Below are positions 1 through 6,155 of a stretch of 15,624 bases of DNA, one piece after another (the first letter of the stretch is position 1; each line of letters starts with the position of its first letter). The position numbers and the translations under genes are program-made. This DNA comes from an uncultured Chlorobiales bacterium. Its GTDB lineage: Bacteria; Bacteroidota; Chlorobiia; Chlorobiales; Chlorobiaceae. The DNA lies in the NCBI GenBank assembly GCA_903901395.1, contig CAIUQW010000085.1, forward strand, positions 1 to 15,624, written 5' to 3'. Below the pieces are notes generated by a model. That model saw only the letters and a list, made by a program, of their open reading frames with translations, did no database searches and had not been told where the DNA came from.

Positions 1-130
1 ATGCAGGAAATTCATGGAAGCGGCAGTTCGAGAATCGTCAACGGCGAGTGATCGATGATCTGTATTGAAACCAAATGCGGGCGCGGGACGTTCGGGCAGA
101 AAGCATCGTTAAACCTTTTCCATTTCCGCC
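1..130. other. Window edge, unassigned leader of the FMN reductase gene
   Basis: All three plus frames are open from base 1 to stops at about 51, 58 and 68, so this could hold the last residues of an upstream gene. The pieces are 16-22 codons long and I cannot choose a frame or recognise a protein. No tRNA, clear terminator or good promoter is visible before the start codon at 131. Confidence 0.3.
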
Positions 131-694
131 ATGAACACCTACCGTATCGCCGTGGTTGTTGGCAGCATCAGGCGCGAGTCGCTGAACCGCAAGCTTGCCG
201 ACGCGCTCATCCGTCTTGCGCCTGCCGAATACACTTTTCATCATCTGAGAATCGACGACCTGCCGCTTTACAATCAGGATGACGAGGAACATCCGACCGA
301 AGCGATGCAGCGCGTGCGGCGCGAAATTGCCGAAGCCGACGGGCTGATGATCGTCACACCCGAGTACAACCGCTCGATCTCCGGCGTGCTCAAAAACGCC
401 CTCGATGTGGGTTCGCGTCCCTACGGTCACAATGCCTGGGAGGGCAAGCCCGCCGGAATCATCGGCCTCTCGTCCGGCGCGTGCGGCACGGCAATGGCGC
501 AGCAGCATCTGCGCAACATCCTCGCCGTGCTCGACGTCCCAACGATGGGCCAGCCCGAAGCGTTCATCGGCTATTACGACGGCCTGTTCGACGAGGACGG
601 CAACATCGGCCCGAAAAGCCGCGATTTCCTCCAAGGCTGGATGAACCGTTTCGCCGCATGGGTCAAACTGCACGCGAAGCCGCGTACTGCGTGA
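131..694 (+). CDS. NAD(P)H-dependent FMN reductase (flavodoxin-fold, ChrR/azoreductase-like)
   Basis: A 187-residue soluble protein of the NADPH-dependent FMN reductase family, which uses FMN to move electrons from NAD(P)H to quinones, chromate, azo dyes or similar acceptors. The sequence shows the family's phosphate-binding loop GSIRRES (residues 11-17) after the first beta strand. It also has the TPEYNRSISGVLKNALD segment (77-93), typical of the flavin-ring and dimer contact region, and a third loop LSSGACGT (113-120). The length is normal for the family. The first ATG in the frame is at 131; no good ribosome binding site precedes it. No gene follows closely on the same strand, so it looks monocistronic. 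The true electron acceptor cannot be read from sequence. Family assignment is firm, substrate unknown. Confidence 0.9.
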   Translation: MNTYRIAVVVGSIRRESLNRKLADALIRLAPAEYTFHHLRIDDLPLYNQDDEEHPTEAMQRVRREIAEADGLMIVTPEYNRSISGVLKNALDVGSRPYGHNAWEGKPAGIIGLSSGACGTAMAQQHLRNILAVLDVPTMGQPEAFIGYYDGLFDEDGNIGPKSRDFLQGWMNRFAAWVKLHAKPRTA

Positions 695-1295
695 TGGTTA
701 CTCCAAATCAAGCAAATTTCAGGAACCTGCTTCGTGTTTCGCGGATTCTCGGAAGTGTATGCTATACTATGATTGATTGTTTTAAAGAGTACTCTAAAAG
801 TTTTTTTCGACAGCCAGTCGTCCAATAGCCGAGCGATCATTTGTTACTGTGTCAGAAAGTGATCAATCGCCTATTGGGTGCCTGTCCATTCTATCATCGT
901 GTCCCGCAATAATCACGGATACCTCAGAACTCTTCATGTTTTCTGGAAAGAAACTCGAAAGTTTATCTTTTTTGCAAACAATAAACGTTCCTGGCCCATT
1001 CAGCTTCAGAAGATTTATTTTGTTTTTGAATAATGACTTATCATCAAGTCGAAACCAATGAAAATTATTGCTATTTATATAATGCATTTGCGATATGCTT
1101 GGTGCTATATAAGATATGTATGATTATTGGGATATATATTATCTGTTTTTTTTATCTGTTTATCTTTCCGTCAGTTAACTGATTTGATCAAATATTTGAG
1201 GAAATAATGTTTTGCGATAACTAGGATATTTTTTAAATACAATCCGTAGTCCCGTTAGTAAAATCGTTTACTTTCAGGTTACGCCCCCCAGATGC

Positions 1296-1330
1296 TGAGG
1301 CGCCTCAATAAGTCCCCCGGTGCCTTTTTT
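1296..1330 (+). terminator. Possible intrinsic terminator with a competing palindrome
   Basis: AGGCGCC at 1298-1304 can pair with GGTGCCT at 1319-1325 (one G-U pair), followed directly by five T residues at 1326-1330, the layout of a plus-strand intrinsic terminator. The same left arm is part of a perfect 12-nt palindrome, TGAGGCGCCTCA, at 1296-1307, so the two foldings exclude each other. No plus-strand gene ends within 600 bases upstream. It could therefore end an unknown short transcript or attenuate transcription toward the gene at 1599. Function is inference. Confidence 0.35.
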
Positions 1331-1585
1331 CTCCATCTCTCGTGCGAAACCATTGTAGTGCAGTAGTACAAAGTATTGCTCTCACAGACGTTTCGAGAAG
1401 CAGATCAGAGTTTTAATCCGTAGTATTTTTCGAGAAAAAGCTTGTCTTTGCTTTTTGCATTGTCCATTTGTGCTTGCGCGTACCAATTAGCTTTGTGTTT
1501 GTAAGCTGAATGTGTCAAAGCCACGCGACAACAACTGCAATGCGCTGAAAGTACAGGCATTTGTAATCTGTTCTAATCATCAACC

Positions 1586-1593
1586 AAAGGAGG
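1586..1593 (+). promoter_or_regulatory. Strong Shine-Dalgarno fixing the PEP-CTERM start
   Basis: AAAGGAGG, almost the full anti-16S complement, ends five bases before the ATG at 1599. It is the strongest ribosome binding site in the window and decides against the upstream in-frame ATG at 1512. Confidence 0.85.
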
Positions 1594-1598
1594 TTTTT

Positions 1599-2141
1599 AT
1601 GAAAAAAATGTTGCTAAAGACACTGGTGACAGGGCTTGCTCTTGTCTTTGGTTCCGTCAATGCGCAAGCGAGTATTACTCAGATTTCCAGGTTAGATACC
1701 GCTCCGCAGTTGACTGTTGTATGGAGCTGGGTTGGAACCGGTTCTGCTTCAGATTCTGCGACTTATTGGTCTGATTCTGTATCCATCAGCGACATTCCCA
1801 GCCAATGGCAGGTAAGTTATGGGTTCGATCACTTAATCGGCCCTCATCCTGGTGTTGACGTAAACGCAAACCCCAATAGTGGAGGTGGAGTTGGCTCTTT
1901 TTCTCCAAGTGCTACCGGTATCGTATTCAGCGATAGCGGATCGATTCTCCACCCAGCAGACCCTTTACATCATGACAGCTGGACATTTACTGTCAACCAA
2001 TCGGCGCCAGGTAGCGGCACAATGACTCTGAATGTTGTTCATGCGGTTCCTGAACCAGGAACCATCATGCTCTTGGGAATTGGTGGGCTTGGCATATTCG
2101 GTATGAAATATAGCAAACGCCGCGAATCTGAAGTGGCGTAA
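1599..2141 (+). CDS. PEP-CTERM sorting-signal exported protein
   Basis: A 180-residue exported protein of unknown function. Residues 1-24 form a signal peptide: MKKMLLK, a hydrophobic stretch, then a likely cut after NAQA. The middle is rich in Ser, Gly, Asp and Thr with no cysteine and no domain I recognise. The C-terminus is a textbook PEP-CTERM signal: VPEPGT at 150-155, a hydrophobic Gly-rich segment to about residue 169, then a basic tail with KYSKRR. In known systems this signal is processed by an EpsH-type exosortase and the protein is attached at the surface or in exopolysaccharide; that role is family knowledge. The start at 1599 is chosen because AAAGGAGG lies at 1586-1593 with five bases between. 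An in-frame upstream ATG at 1512 lacks such a site and would bury the signal peptide. No exosortase gene is in the window. Confidence 0.85.
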   Translation: MKKMLLKTLVTGLALVFGSVNAQASITQISRLDTAPQLTVVWSWVGTGSASDSATYWSDSVSISDIPSQWQVSYGFDHLIGPHPGVDVNANPNSGGGVGSFSPSATGIVFSDSGSILHPADPLHHDSWTFTVNQSAPGSGTMTLNVVHAVPEPGTIMLLGIGGLGIFGMKYSKRRESEVA

Positions 2142-2149
2142 CTCTTCTT

Positions 2150-2212
2150 CAGGCACCTCGCTTCACACATGGCGCGGCACTCCCAGCTGGCGCAACTGAT
2201 GCGAGGTACCTG
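2150..2212 (+). repeat. Long inverted repeat just after the PEP-CTERM gene
   Basis: CAGGCACCTCGC at 2150-2161 is complementary to GCGAGGTACCTG at 2201-2212 in 11 of 12 positions. Inside, GCGC at 2172-2175 and 2190-2193 can pair again. The structure begins nine bases after the stop codon, so it probably forms the 3' end of the PEP-CTERM mRNA as a stabilising or terminating hairpin. There is no T-run after it, so it is not a classic intrinsic terminator. Confidence 0.45.
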
Positions 2213-2270
2213 GTAAATTTCAGGTTCTTCAACTCCCCCTCACGTTATTCTCAAATATCCATTCTCAATT

Positions 2271-2311
2271 AAAAAAAGGCTCCCCCGCGATACTGCCTTG
2301 CGAGAGAACCT
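2271..2311 (-). terminator. Intrinsic terminator of the peroxiredoxin gene
   Basis: Read on the minus strand, AGGTTCTCTCGC (2311-2300) pairs over 12 positions, including G-U pairs, with GCGGGGGAGCCT (2288-2277). A run of seven T residues (2277-2271) follows. On the plus strand the G-U pairs become A-C mismatches, so it works only for minus-strand transcription. It lies about 115 bases beyond the peroxiredoxin stop codon. Confidence 0.75.
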
Positions 2312-2425
2312 TTCCGTCAATCAAGGGCACTCATACAAGCATGCCCCAAACAATGGCCGGTTCGTGAACCGTCCTTGTAAAAAAAATGGCGAGCTATCCC
2401 GACCCGTCGGAACCGCCCTTGCGAA

Positions 2426-3013
2426 TCACTCTGCGAAATACTCTTTCAAGCCCTCGTCGGTTGGTTTCATGGTCTTGTCGCCCTTGTTCCAGTTGGCCGG
2501 GCAGACTTCGCCGAACTCTTCGGTGAACTGGAGCGCATCGATAAGGCGGAGCACCTCGTCGATATTCCTGCCGAGACCGAGATCGTTGACCACCTGATGC
2601 TTCACCACGCCTTCGCGGTCGATCAGGAAAAGTCCTCTGAGCGCCACACTGCCGTCGGGAGTCAGCACGTCGTAATCCTTGGCGATGGTCTTGTTGATGT
2701 CGGAGATGAGCGGATAGGTGACGCCCTGAATGCCGCCTTTGCTGCGCGGGGTGTTGAGCCAGGCGAAGTGCGAGAATTTGGAGTCAACCGAACAGCCGAG
2801 CACCTCGACGTTGCGCTTCTTGAACTCCTCCATCTTCTCCTGAAAAGCGTGCAGCTCGGTCGGGCAGACGAAAGTAAAGTCGAGCGGGTAGAAGAACAGC
2901 ACGACATATTTGCCGCGATACGCCGAAAGCTGGCAGGAATCGACGAAGGTCGAGCCGTTGACGACGGCGGCAGCATTGAAATCCGGCGCGGGACGGCCTA
3001 CAAGTACACCCAT
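2426..3013 (-). CDS. Typical 2-Cys peroxiredoxin (AhpC/Prx1 group)
   Basis: A 195-residue thiol peroxidase that reduces hydrogen peroxide, organic peroxides and peroxynitrite, recycled by thioredoxin or a similar donor. The peroxidatic cysteine is C50 in the motif DFTFVCPTE, and the resolving cysteine is C171 in EVCPANW, so this is a typical 2-Cys enzyme forming a head-to-tail dimer. Residues 93-97 read GGIQG and the C-terminus ends KEYFAE. Together they resemble the GGLG plus YF pair that makes Prx1-type enzymes prone to over-oxidation. The start at 3013 is chosen for MGVLVGRPAPDF and an AGGAG site just upstream. The frame stays open for another 86 codons, but those residues are not peroxiredoxin-like and cover the promoter region. 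It is monocistronic with its own terminator at 2271-2311. An anaerobic phototroph needs this enzyme for oxygen exposure. Confidence 0.95.
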   Translation of the reverse strand: MGVLVGRPAPDFNAAAVVNGSTFVDSCQLSAYRGKYVVLFFYPLDFTFVCPTELHAFQEKMEEFKKRNVEVLGCSVDSKFSHFAWLNTPRSKGGIQGVTYPLISDINKTIAKDYDVLTPDGSVALRGLFLIDREGVVKHQVVNDLGLGRNIDEVLRLIDALQFTEEFGEVCPANWNKGDKTMKPTDEGLKEYFAE

Positions 3014-3062
3014 GATTCTATCTCCTGATTGAAACTGATGTTTGTTGATGATTCTTAAATAA

Positions 3063-3104
3063 GACTTATTAAGTCCAATATAAAAAACTGCTCGAAAGTA
3101 GCAA
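3063..3104 (-). promoter_or_regulatory. Candidate promoter and operator-like repeat of the peroxiredoxin gene
   Basis: On the minus strand TTGCTA (3104-3099) and TATATT (3082-3077) are separated by 16 bases, a plausible -35/-10 pair. Directly downstream, about where transcription would start, is a perfect inverted repeat GACTTA-N-TAAGTC at 3063-3075, the right place for a repressor operator. It does not match the PerR or Fur consensus as I know them. Proposed by eye only. Confidence 0.4.
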
Positions 3105-3134
3105 ACAGGAAACTGAACTATTTTTTCTCGCGTC

Positions 3135-3163
3135 TTGTTCCCGATTTGGGATCTGGCTATATT
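3135..3163 (+). promoter_or_regulatory. Candidate promoter of the higBA operon
   Basis: TTGTTC at 3135-3140 and TATATT at 3158-3163 are separated by 17 bases, a good fit to a housekeeping promoter. Transcription would start near 3170. This argues against translation from the TTG at 3135 and supports the TTG start at 3201. HigA or the HigBA complex normally binds here to repress the operon; that is family knowledge. Confidence 0.45.
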
Positions 3164-3200
3164 CGAGCAAATGCCGGGAGAACAACCATCCGAAAAAGCG

Positions 3201-3494
3201 TTGAGAATCATCGCACGCAAAACGCTCGTGGAGTTCTGGACGAAGCACTCCGATGCGGAAGAGCCGCTCAAGGCTTGGTTTCACGAAGCCCGGCTGGCCG
3301 ACTGGAGTTCGCCTGACGAGCTGAAGCAACGCTATCCTTCGGCAAGCATCATCAATCGCAACCGGATGGTGTTCAATATAAAAGGCAACAAATACCGGCT
3401 GATCGCGGCGGTCAACTACCCGTATAAATTACTCTACATCCGATTCATCGGCACTCATGCCGAGTACGACGCCGTCGATGCATCAACCATCTAA
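3201..3494 (+). CDS. higB: HigB-type toxin of a type II toxin-antitoxin system (mRNA interferase)
   Basis: A 97-residue protein of the HigB_toxin family (the COG4680 kind, RelE-like fold). These toxins cut mRNA, usually on the ribosome, when the antitoxin is lost. Recognised from the conserved opening RIIARKTLVEFW, the central ADWSSPDELKQRYPSASIINRNRMVFNIKGNKYRLIAAVNY and the closing YIRFIGTHAEYD. The start is taken as TTG at 3201 because the family begins at this point and the length then fits. An in-frame ATG at 3171 and a TTG at 3135 are alternatives, but no start has a clear ribosome binding site. The antitoxin gene follows at once on the same strand, with the toxin gene first, the usual order for higBA. 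Weak initiation at a TTG would limit toxin relative to antitoxin. Confidence 0.88.
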   Translation: MRIIARKTLVEFWTKHSDAEEPLKAWFHEARLADWSSPDELKQRYPSASIINRNRMVFNIKGNKYRLIAAVNYPYKLLYIRFIGTHAEYDAVDASTI

Positions 3495-3507
3495 GTCATC
3501 AAAAAGA

Positions 3508-3867
3508 ATGCAGATAAAGCCACTCAAAACGGAATCCGACTACCGGGAGGCGCTCAGACGGGTGGAGGAATTTTTCGATGCGAAGCCGGGAACGCCAGAA
3601 GGCGACGAACTGGAGGTGCTTGGCATCCTTCTGGAGCACTACGAAGAGAGCCGCTTTCCGGTCGATCTTCCCGATCCGGTGGAAGCGATCAAATTCCGGA
3701 TGGAGCAGATGGGGATGAGCCAGGGCGATCTGACGCGGTTGATCGGCTCGAAAAGCCGGGCGAGTGAAATTCTGAACCGCAAAAGGCCGCTTTCGATTGG
3801 CCAGATTCGTACCTTGCACAATACTTTGCAGATACCGGCGGAGGTGCTGCTCAGGGAACCTCGTTGA
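3508..3867 (+). CDS. higA: HigA-type antitoxin with Xre-family helix-turn-helix
   Basis: A 119-residue partner of the HigB toxin (COG5499-like antitoxin). It starts with the family's MQIKPLKTESDYREAL, continues through GTPEGDELEVLGILLEHYEE, and has a DNA-binding helix-turn-helix in the second half (about residues 64-112, MEQMGMSQGDLTRLIGSKSRASEILNRKRPLS). It should neutralise the toxin by direct binding and repress the shared promoter. I use the ATG at 3508, 13 bases after the toxin stop, because family members start there. In-frame ATGs at 3457 and 3478 would overlap the toxin gene and add 17 or 10 unlikely residues. The gene ends 36 bases before the purine permease with no terminator between them, so read-through is possible. 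Confidence 0.9.
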   Translation: MQIKPLKTESDYREALRRVEEFFDAKPGTPEGDELEVLGILLEHYEESRFPVDLPDPVEAIKFRMEQMGMSQGDLTRLIGSKSRASEILNRKRPLSIGQIRTLHNTLQIPAEVLLREPR

Positions 3868-3903
3868 ACACGGCGCTTCGGGCGCTGCAAAACAAGCGAT
3901 TTC

Positions 3904-5205
3904 ATGCGGAACTTCTTTGAATTCGACAGGCACGGCGCGAGTTACCGGCAGGAGTTTCTGGCGGGGCTGACCACCTTTTTTACGCTGTCATACATCATTG
4001 TGGTCAATCCGGCCATCCTTGAAGCTGCCGGAATGCCGCGCGGCGCTTCGATGACCGCCACCATCCTGACGGCGGTGTTCGGCACGGTGCTGATGGGATT
4101 TTACGCCAAACGCCCCTTCGCCGTCGCGCCCTACATGGGCGAGAACGCCTTCGTCGCCTACACGGTGGTCAAGACGCTCGGCTACTCGTGGCAGACAGCG
4201 CTCGGCGCGATTCTGGTCAGCGGCGTGCTCTTCACCTTCATCACGCTCACCGGCGCTCGCAAATGGCTGGCGGAAGCGATTCCGCCAACCCTCAAGCACA
4301 GCTTCGCGGTGGGCATCGGCTTGTTCCTCGCTTTCCTCGGCCTCATCGACATGGGCGTGGTGGCGCTCGGCGTGCCCGACGCGCCGGTGCAACTCGCCAA
4401 TCTCGCCCGAACGCCAGTGCTGTGCAGTTTCGCCGGCCTCGTCGTCACCGCGATCCTGCTTGTGCGCAAGGTCAAAGGAGCGCTCTTCATCGGCATCGCG
4501 CTCACGACCATCGCCATGTTCGCGCTCGGATTGATTCCCGCGCCTGCGCAAATTTTCAGTCTGCCGCCCTCTCTGGAGCCGCTTTTCCTCCAGCTCGACA
4601 TCAAAGGCGCGTTTACGTGGGGTTTTATCGGCGTCATTCTGAGCGTGCTCGTGCTCGATTTTGCCGACACGATGGGCACGCTCATCGGCCTCTCCGCCCG
4701 CGCCCGGCTGCTCGACGAGAACGGCAACCTGCCCGAGATCGAGAAGCCGATGCTGGTCGATGCGCTGGCGACCACCGCGGCGGCGCTCTTCGGCACCACC
4801 ACCGCCGGGGTGTTCATCGAATCGGCGTCGGGGATCGAGCAGGGCGGCAAGACCGGCTTCACGGCGCTCGTCGTGGCGGCGTTCTTCCTGCTCGCGCTCT
4901 TTTTCGCGCCGATCCTCACCATGGTACCGCCGCAGGCGTACGGGCCGGTGCTGGTGCTGGTCGGCATGTTTATGATCGAGTCAGCGGGTCACTTCGATTT
5001 CGGTGATTACACCGAGCTGTTGCCCGCGTTCCTGACCATCGTCATGATGCTCTTCACCTTCAACATCGGCGTCGGCATCACGATGGGCTTCATCAGCTGG
5101 GTCGTCATCAAGGCGCTCGCCGGGCGAGGCCGCGAGATCAGCGCAGGCATGACGGCGCTGGCGCTACTCTCCGCAACCTTCTATATTTTCTATCCTTACC
5201 ATTGA
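3904..5205 (+). CDS. AzgA/PbuG-type purine (hypoxanthine/guanine) permease
   Basis: A 433-residue inner-membrane transporter of the nucleobase-cation symporter-2 superfamily, AzgA branch, which takes up adenine, hypoxanthine or guanine with protons. Evidence is the opening FEFDRHGASYRQEFLAGLTTFFTLSYIIVVNPAIL, the substrate-site region APYMGENAFVAY (about 76-87), many hydrophobic helices, VLDFADTMGTLIGL (about 249-262) and TTTAGVFIESASGIEQGGKTG in the second repeat. The length is normal for the branch. The start at 3904 is the first ATG and gives the family N-terminus; the ribosome binding site is poor. The next gene starts eight bases after its stop, so the two are almost certainly co-transcribed. 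The exact purine cannot be inferred. Confidence 0.92.
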   Translation: MRNFFEFDRHGASYRQEFLAGLTTFFTLSYIIVVNPAILEAAGMPRGASMTATILTAVFGTVLMGFYAKRPFAVAPYMGENAFVAYTVVKTLGYSWQTALGAILVSGVLFTFITLTGARKWLAEAIPPTLKHSFAVGIGLFLAFLGLIDMGVVALGVPDAPVQLANLARTPVLCSFAGLVVTAILLVRKVKGALFIGIALTTIAMFALGLIPAPAQIFSLPPSLEPLFLQLDIKGAFTWGFIGVILSVLVLDFADTMGTLIGLSARARLLDENGNLPEIEKPMLVDALATTAAALFGTTTAGVFIESASGIEQGGKTGFTALVVAAFFLLALFFAPILTMVPPQAYGPVLVLVGMFMIESAGHFDFGDYTELLPAFLTIVMMLFTFNIGVGITMGFISWVVIKALAGRGREISAGMTALALLSATFYIFYPYH

Positions 5206-5213
5206 GAGAACCG

Positions 5214-6074
5214 ATGCTCAAGTCAAAGCTCAGAATCGTCCAGGCCGACTGCACGCTGGCCAATTTCGAAGAGAATCTCGAACGGCACGTCCGCTCGATT
5301 GAAGCGGCGATCCGCGACGGCGCGGAGGCCATCGCCTTCCCGGAGCTTTCACTGACCGGCTACAACGTGCAGGACGCCGCGCAGGACATGGCGATGCACA
5401 TCGACGACCGGCGGCTCGATCCGCTTCGCGAACTGAGTCGCGACATCTGTATCTTCTGCGGGGGAATAGAGTTGAGCGACGATTACGGCGTGTATAACTC
5501 GGCCTTCATGTTCGAGGATGGCGTGGGCCGGAGCGTGCATCGCAAGATTTATCTGCCGACCTACGGCATGTTCGAGGAGTTGCGCTACTTCTCGGCGGGG
5601 CGACAGATCGAGACGGTCAATTCGCGCCGCATCGGCAAGGTGGGCGTGGCCATCTGCGAGGATTTCTGGCACATGTCGGTGCCCTACCTGCTGGCGCATC
5701 AGGGGGCGAAGCTGCTGCTGGTGATGATGTCGAGTCCCTTGCGCCTCTCGCCGGGGCAGGGCGTTCCAGCCATCGTGACGCAGTGGCAGACCATCGCCAC
5801 CACCACGGCATTTCTCTTCAGCTGCTACGTCGCCTGCATCAACCGCGTCGGCAACGAAGACAGCTTCACCTACTGGGGAAACTCGGCGGTGACCGCGCCT
5901 GACGGCACGGTGGCAGCCTCCGCGCCAATGTTCAGCGAGCACACCTTCGACGCCATGATCGATTATTCGATGGTCAAGCGGGTGCGCCTCCAGTCGTCGC
6001 ACTTCCTCGACGAAGACATCCGCCTCTTCGCCACCGAGCTGGAGCGGATCACGGAAACAACGCGCCGGGGGTGA
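5214..6074 (+). CDS. Carbon-nitrogen hydrolase (nitrilase superfamily), NAD-synthetase-GAT-like
   Basis: A 286-residue cytosolic amidase-type enzyme. The nitrilase triad is complete: Glu44 in FPELSLTGY, Lys111 in HRKIYLPTYG and Cys148 in AICEDFWH. The wording of the Glu and Cys motifs is close to the glutaminase (GAT) domain of glutamine-dependent NAD synthetase, but no synthetase domain follows, so it is a free-standing hydrolase. The natural substrate is not evident. ATG 5214 is chosen over an in-frame TTG at 5202 because GAGAG at 5204-5208 precedes it with five bases between. It is coupled to the purine permease and ends before a strong hairpin terminator. A link to purine or amide nitrogen salvage is only an inference from this pairing. 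Confidence 0.88.
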   Translation: MLKSKLRIVQADCTLANFEENLERHVRSIEAAIRDGAEAIAFPELSLTGYNVQDAAQDMAMHIDDRRLDPLRELSRDICIFCGGIELSDDYGVYNSAFMFEDGVGRSVHRKIYLPTYGMFEELRYFSAGRQIETVNSRRIGKVGVAICEDFWHMSVPYLLAHQGAKLLLVMMSSPLRLSPGQGVPAIVTQWQTIATTTAFLFSCYVACINRVGNEDSFTYWGNSAVTAPDGTVAASAPMFSEHTFDAMIDYSMVKRVRLQSSHFLDEDIRLFATELERITETTRRG

Positions 6075-6103
6075 AGGGATAACGTCAATGAGAATCTTCT
6101 GTA

Positions 6104-6129
6104 GGGGCGGGTCTTGCACCCGCCCTTTT
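6104..6129 (+). terminator. Intrinsic terminator after the permease-hydrolase unit (REP-like hairpin)
   Basis: GGGCGGGT at 6105-6112 and ACCCGCCC at 6118-6125 form a perfect 8-bp stem around CTTGC, followed by TTTT. It lies 30 bases after the hydrolase stop and just before the ispE stop on the other strand. The very GC-rich stem with the GTAGGGGCGGG start resembles dispersed extragenic palindromes of other bacteria, so it may be a copy of a genomic repeat used as a terminator. Confidence 0.7.
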
Positions 6130-6155
6130 GCGAATCACCAAATAACTCCCCTCGC

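Larger units (their letters stand above)
695..1598. other. AT-rich, gene-poor intergenic region upstream of the PEP-CTERM gene
   Basis: About 900 bases with much lower GC than the flanking genes. Two short overlapping frames (849-1061 plus and 863-1087 minus) have no ribosome binding site and no recognisable domain, so I do not call them genes. The region holds a perfect 10-nt palindrome, AGAGTACTCT, at 786-795 followed by a T-run. It also holds a GC-rich hairpin cluster at 1296-1330 (listed separately) and a 10-nt direct repeat, AATCCGTAGT, at 1241-1250 and 1415-1424. The low GC and lack of genes could mean a decayed gene or an acquired segment. No transposase remnant or tRNA is visible. Confidence 0.5.

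Noticed and set aside
786..808. AGAGTACTCT palindrome plus T-run as terminator of the FMN reductase gene
   Set aside because: The palindrome has no room for a loop beyond a 3-bp stem and is AT-rich and weak, so I do not call it a terminator.
849..1087. Two overlapping short frames, 70 codons plus and 74 codons minus, in the AT-rich region
   Set aside because: No ribosome binding site, no domain and AT-driven composition. The minus frame reads slightly more protein-like and could be a gene remnant, but that is not enough to call.
1440..1465. Possible sigma-54 promoter before the PEP-CTERM gene (TTGCAT near 1455)
   Set aside because: The -24 GG element is missing at the right distance, so the match is no better than chance.
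3014..3271. 86-codon N-terminal extension of the peroxiredoxin frame
   Set aside because: The residues are not peroxiredoxin-like and overlap the likely promoter and the higB start. AGGAG before the ATG at 3013 gives a normal-length protein.
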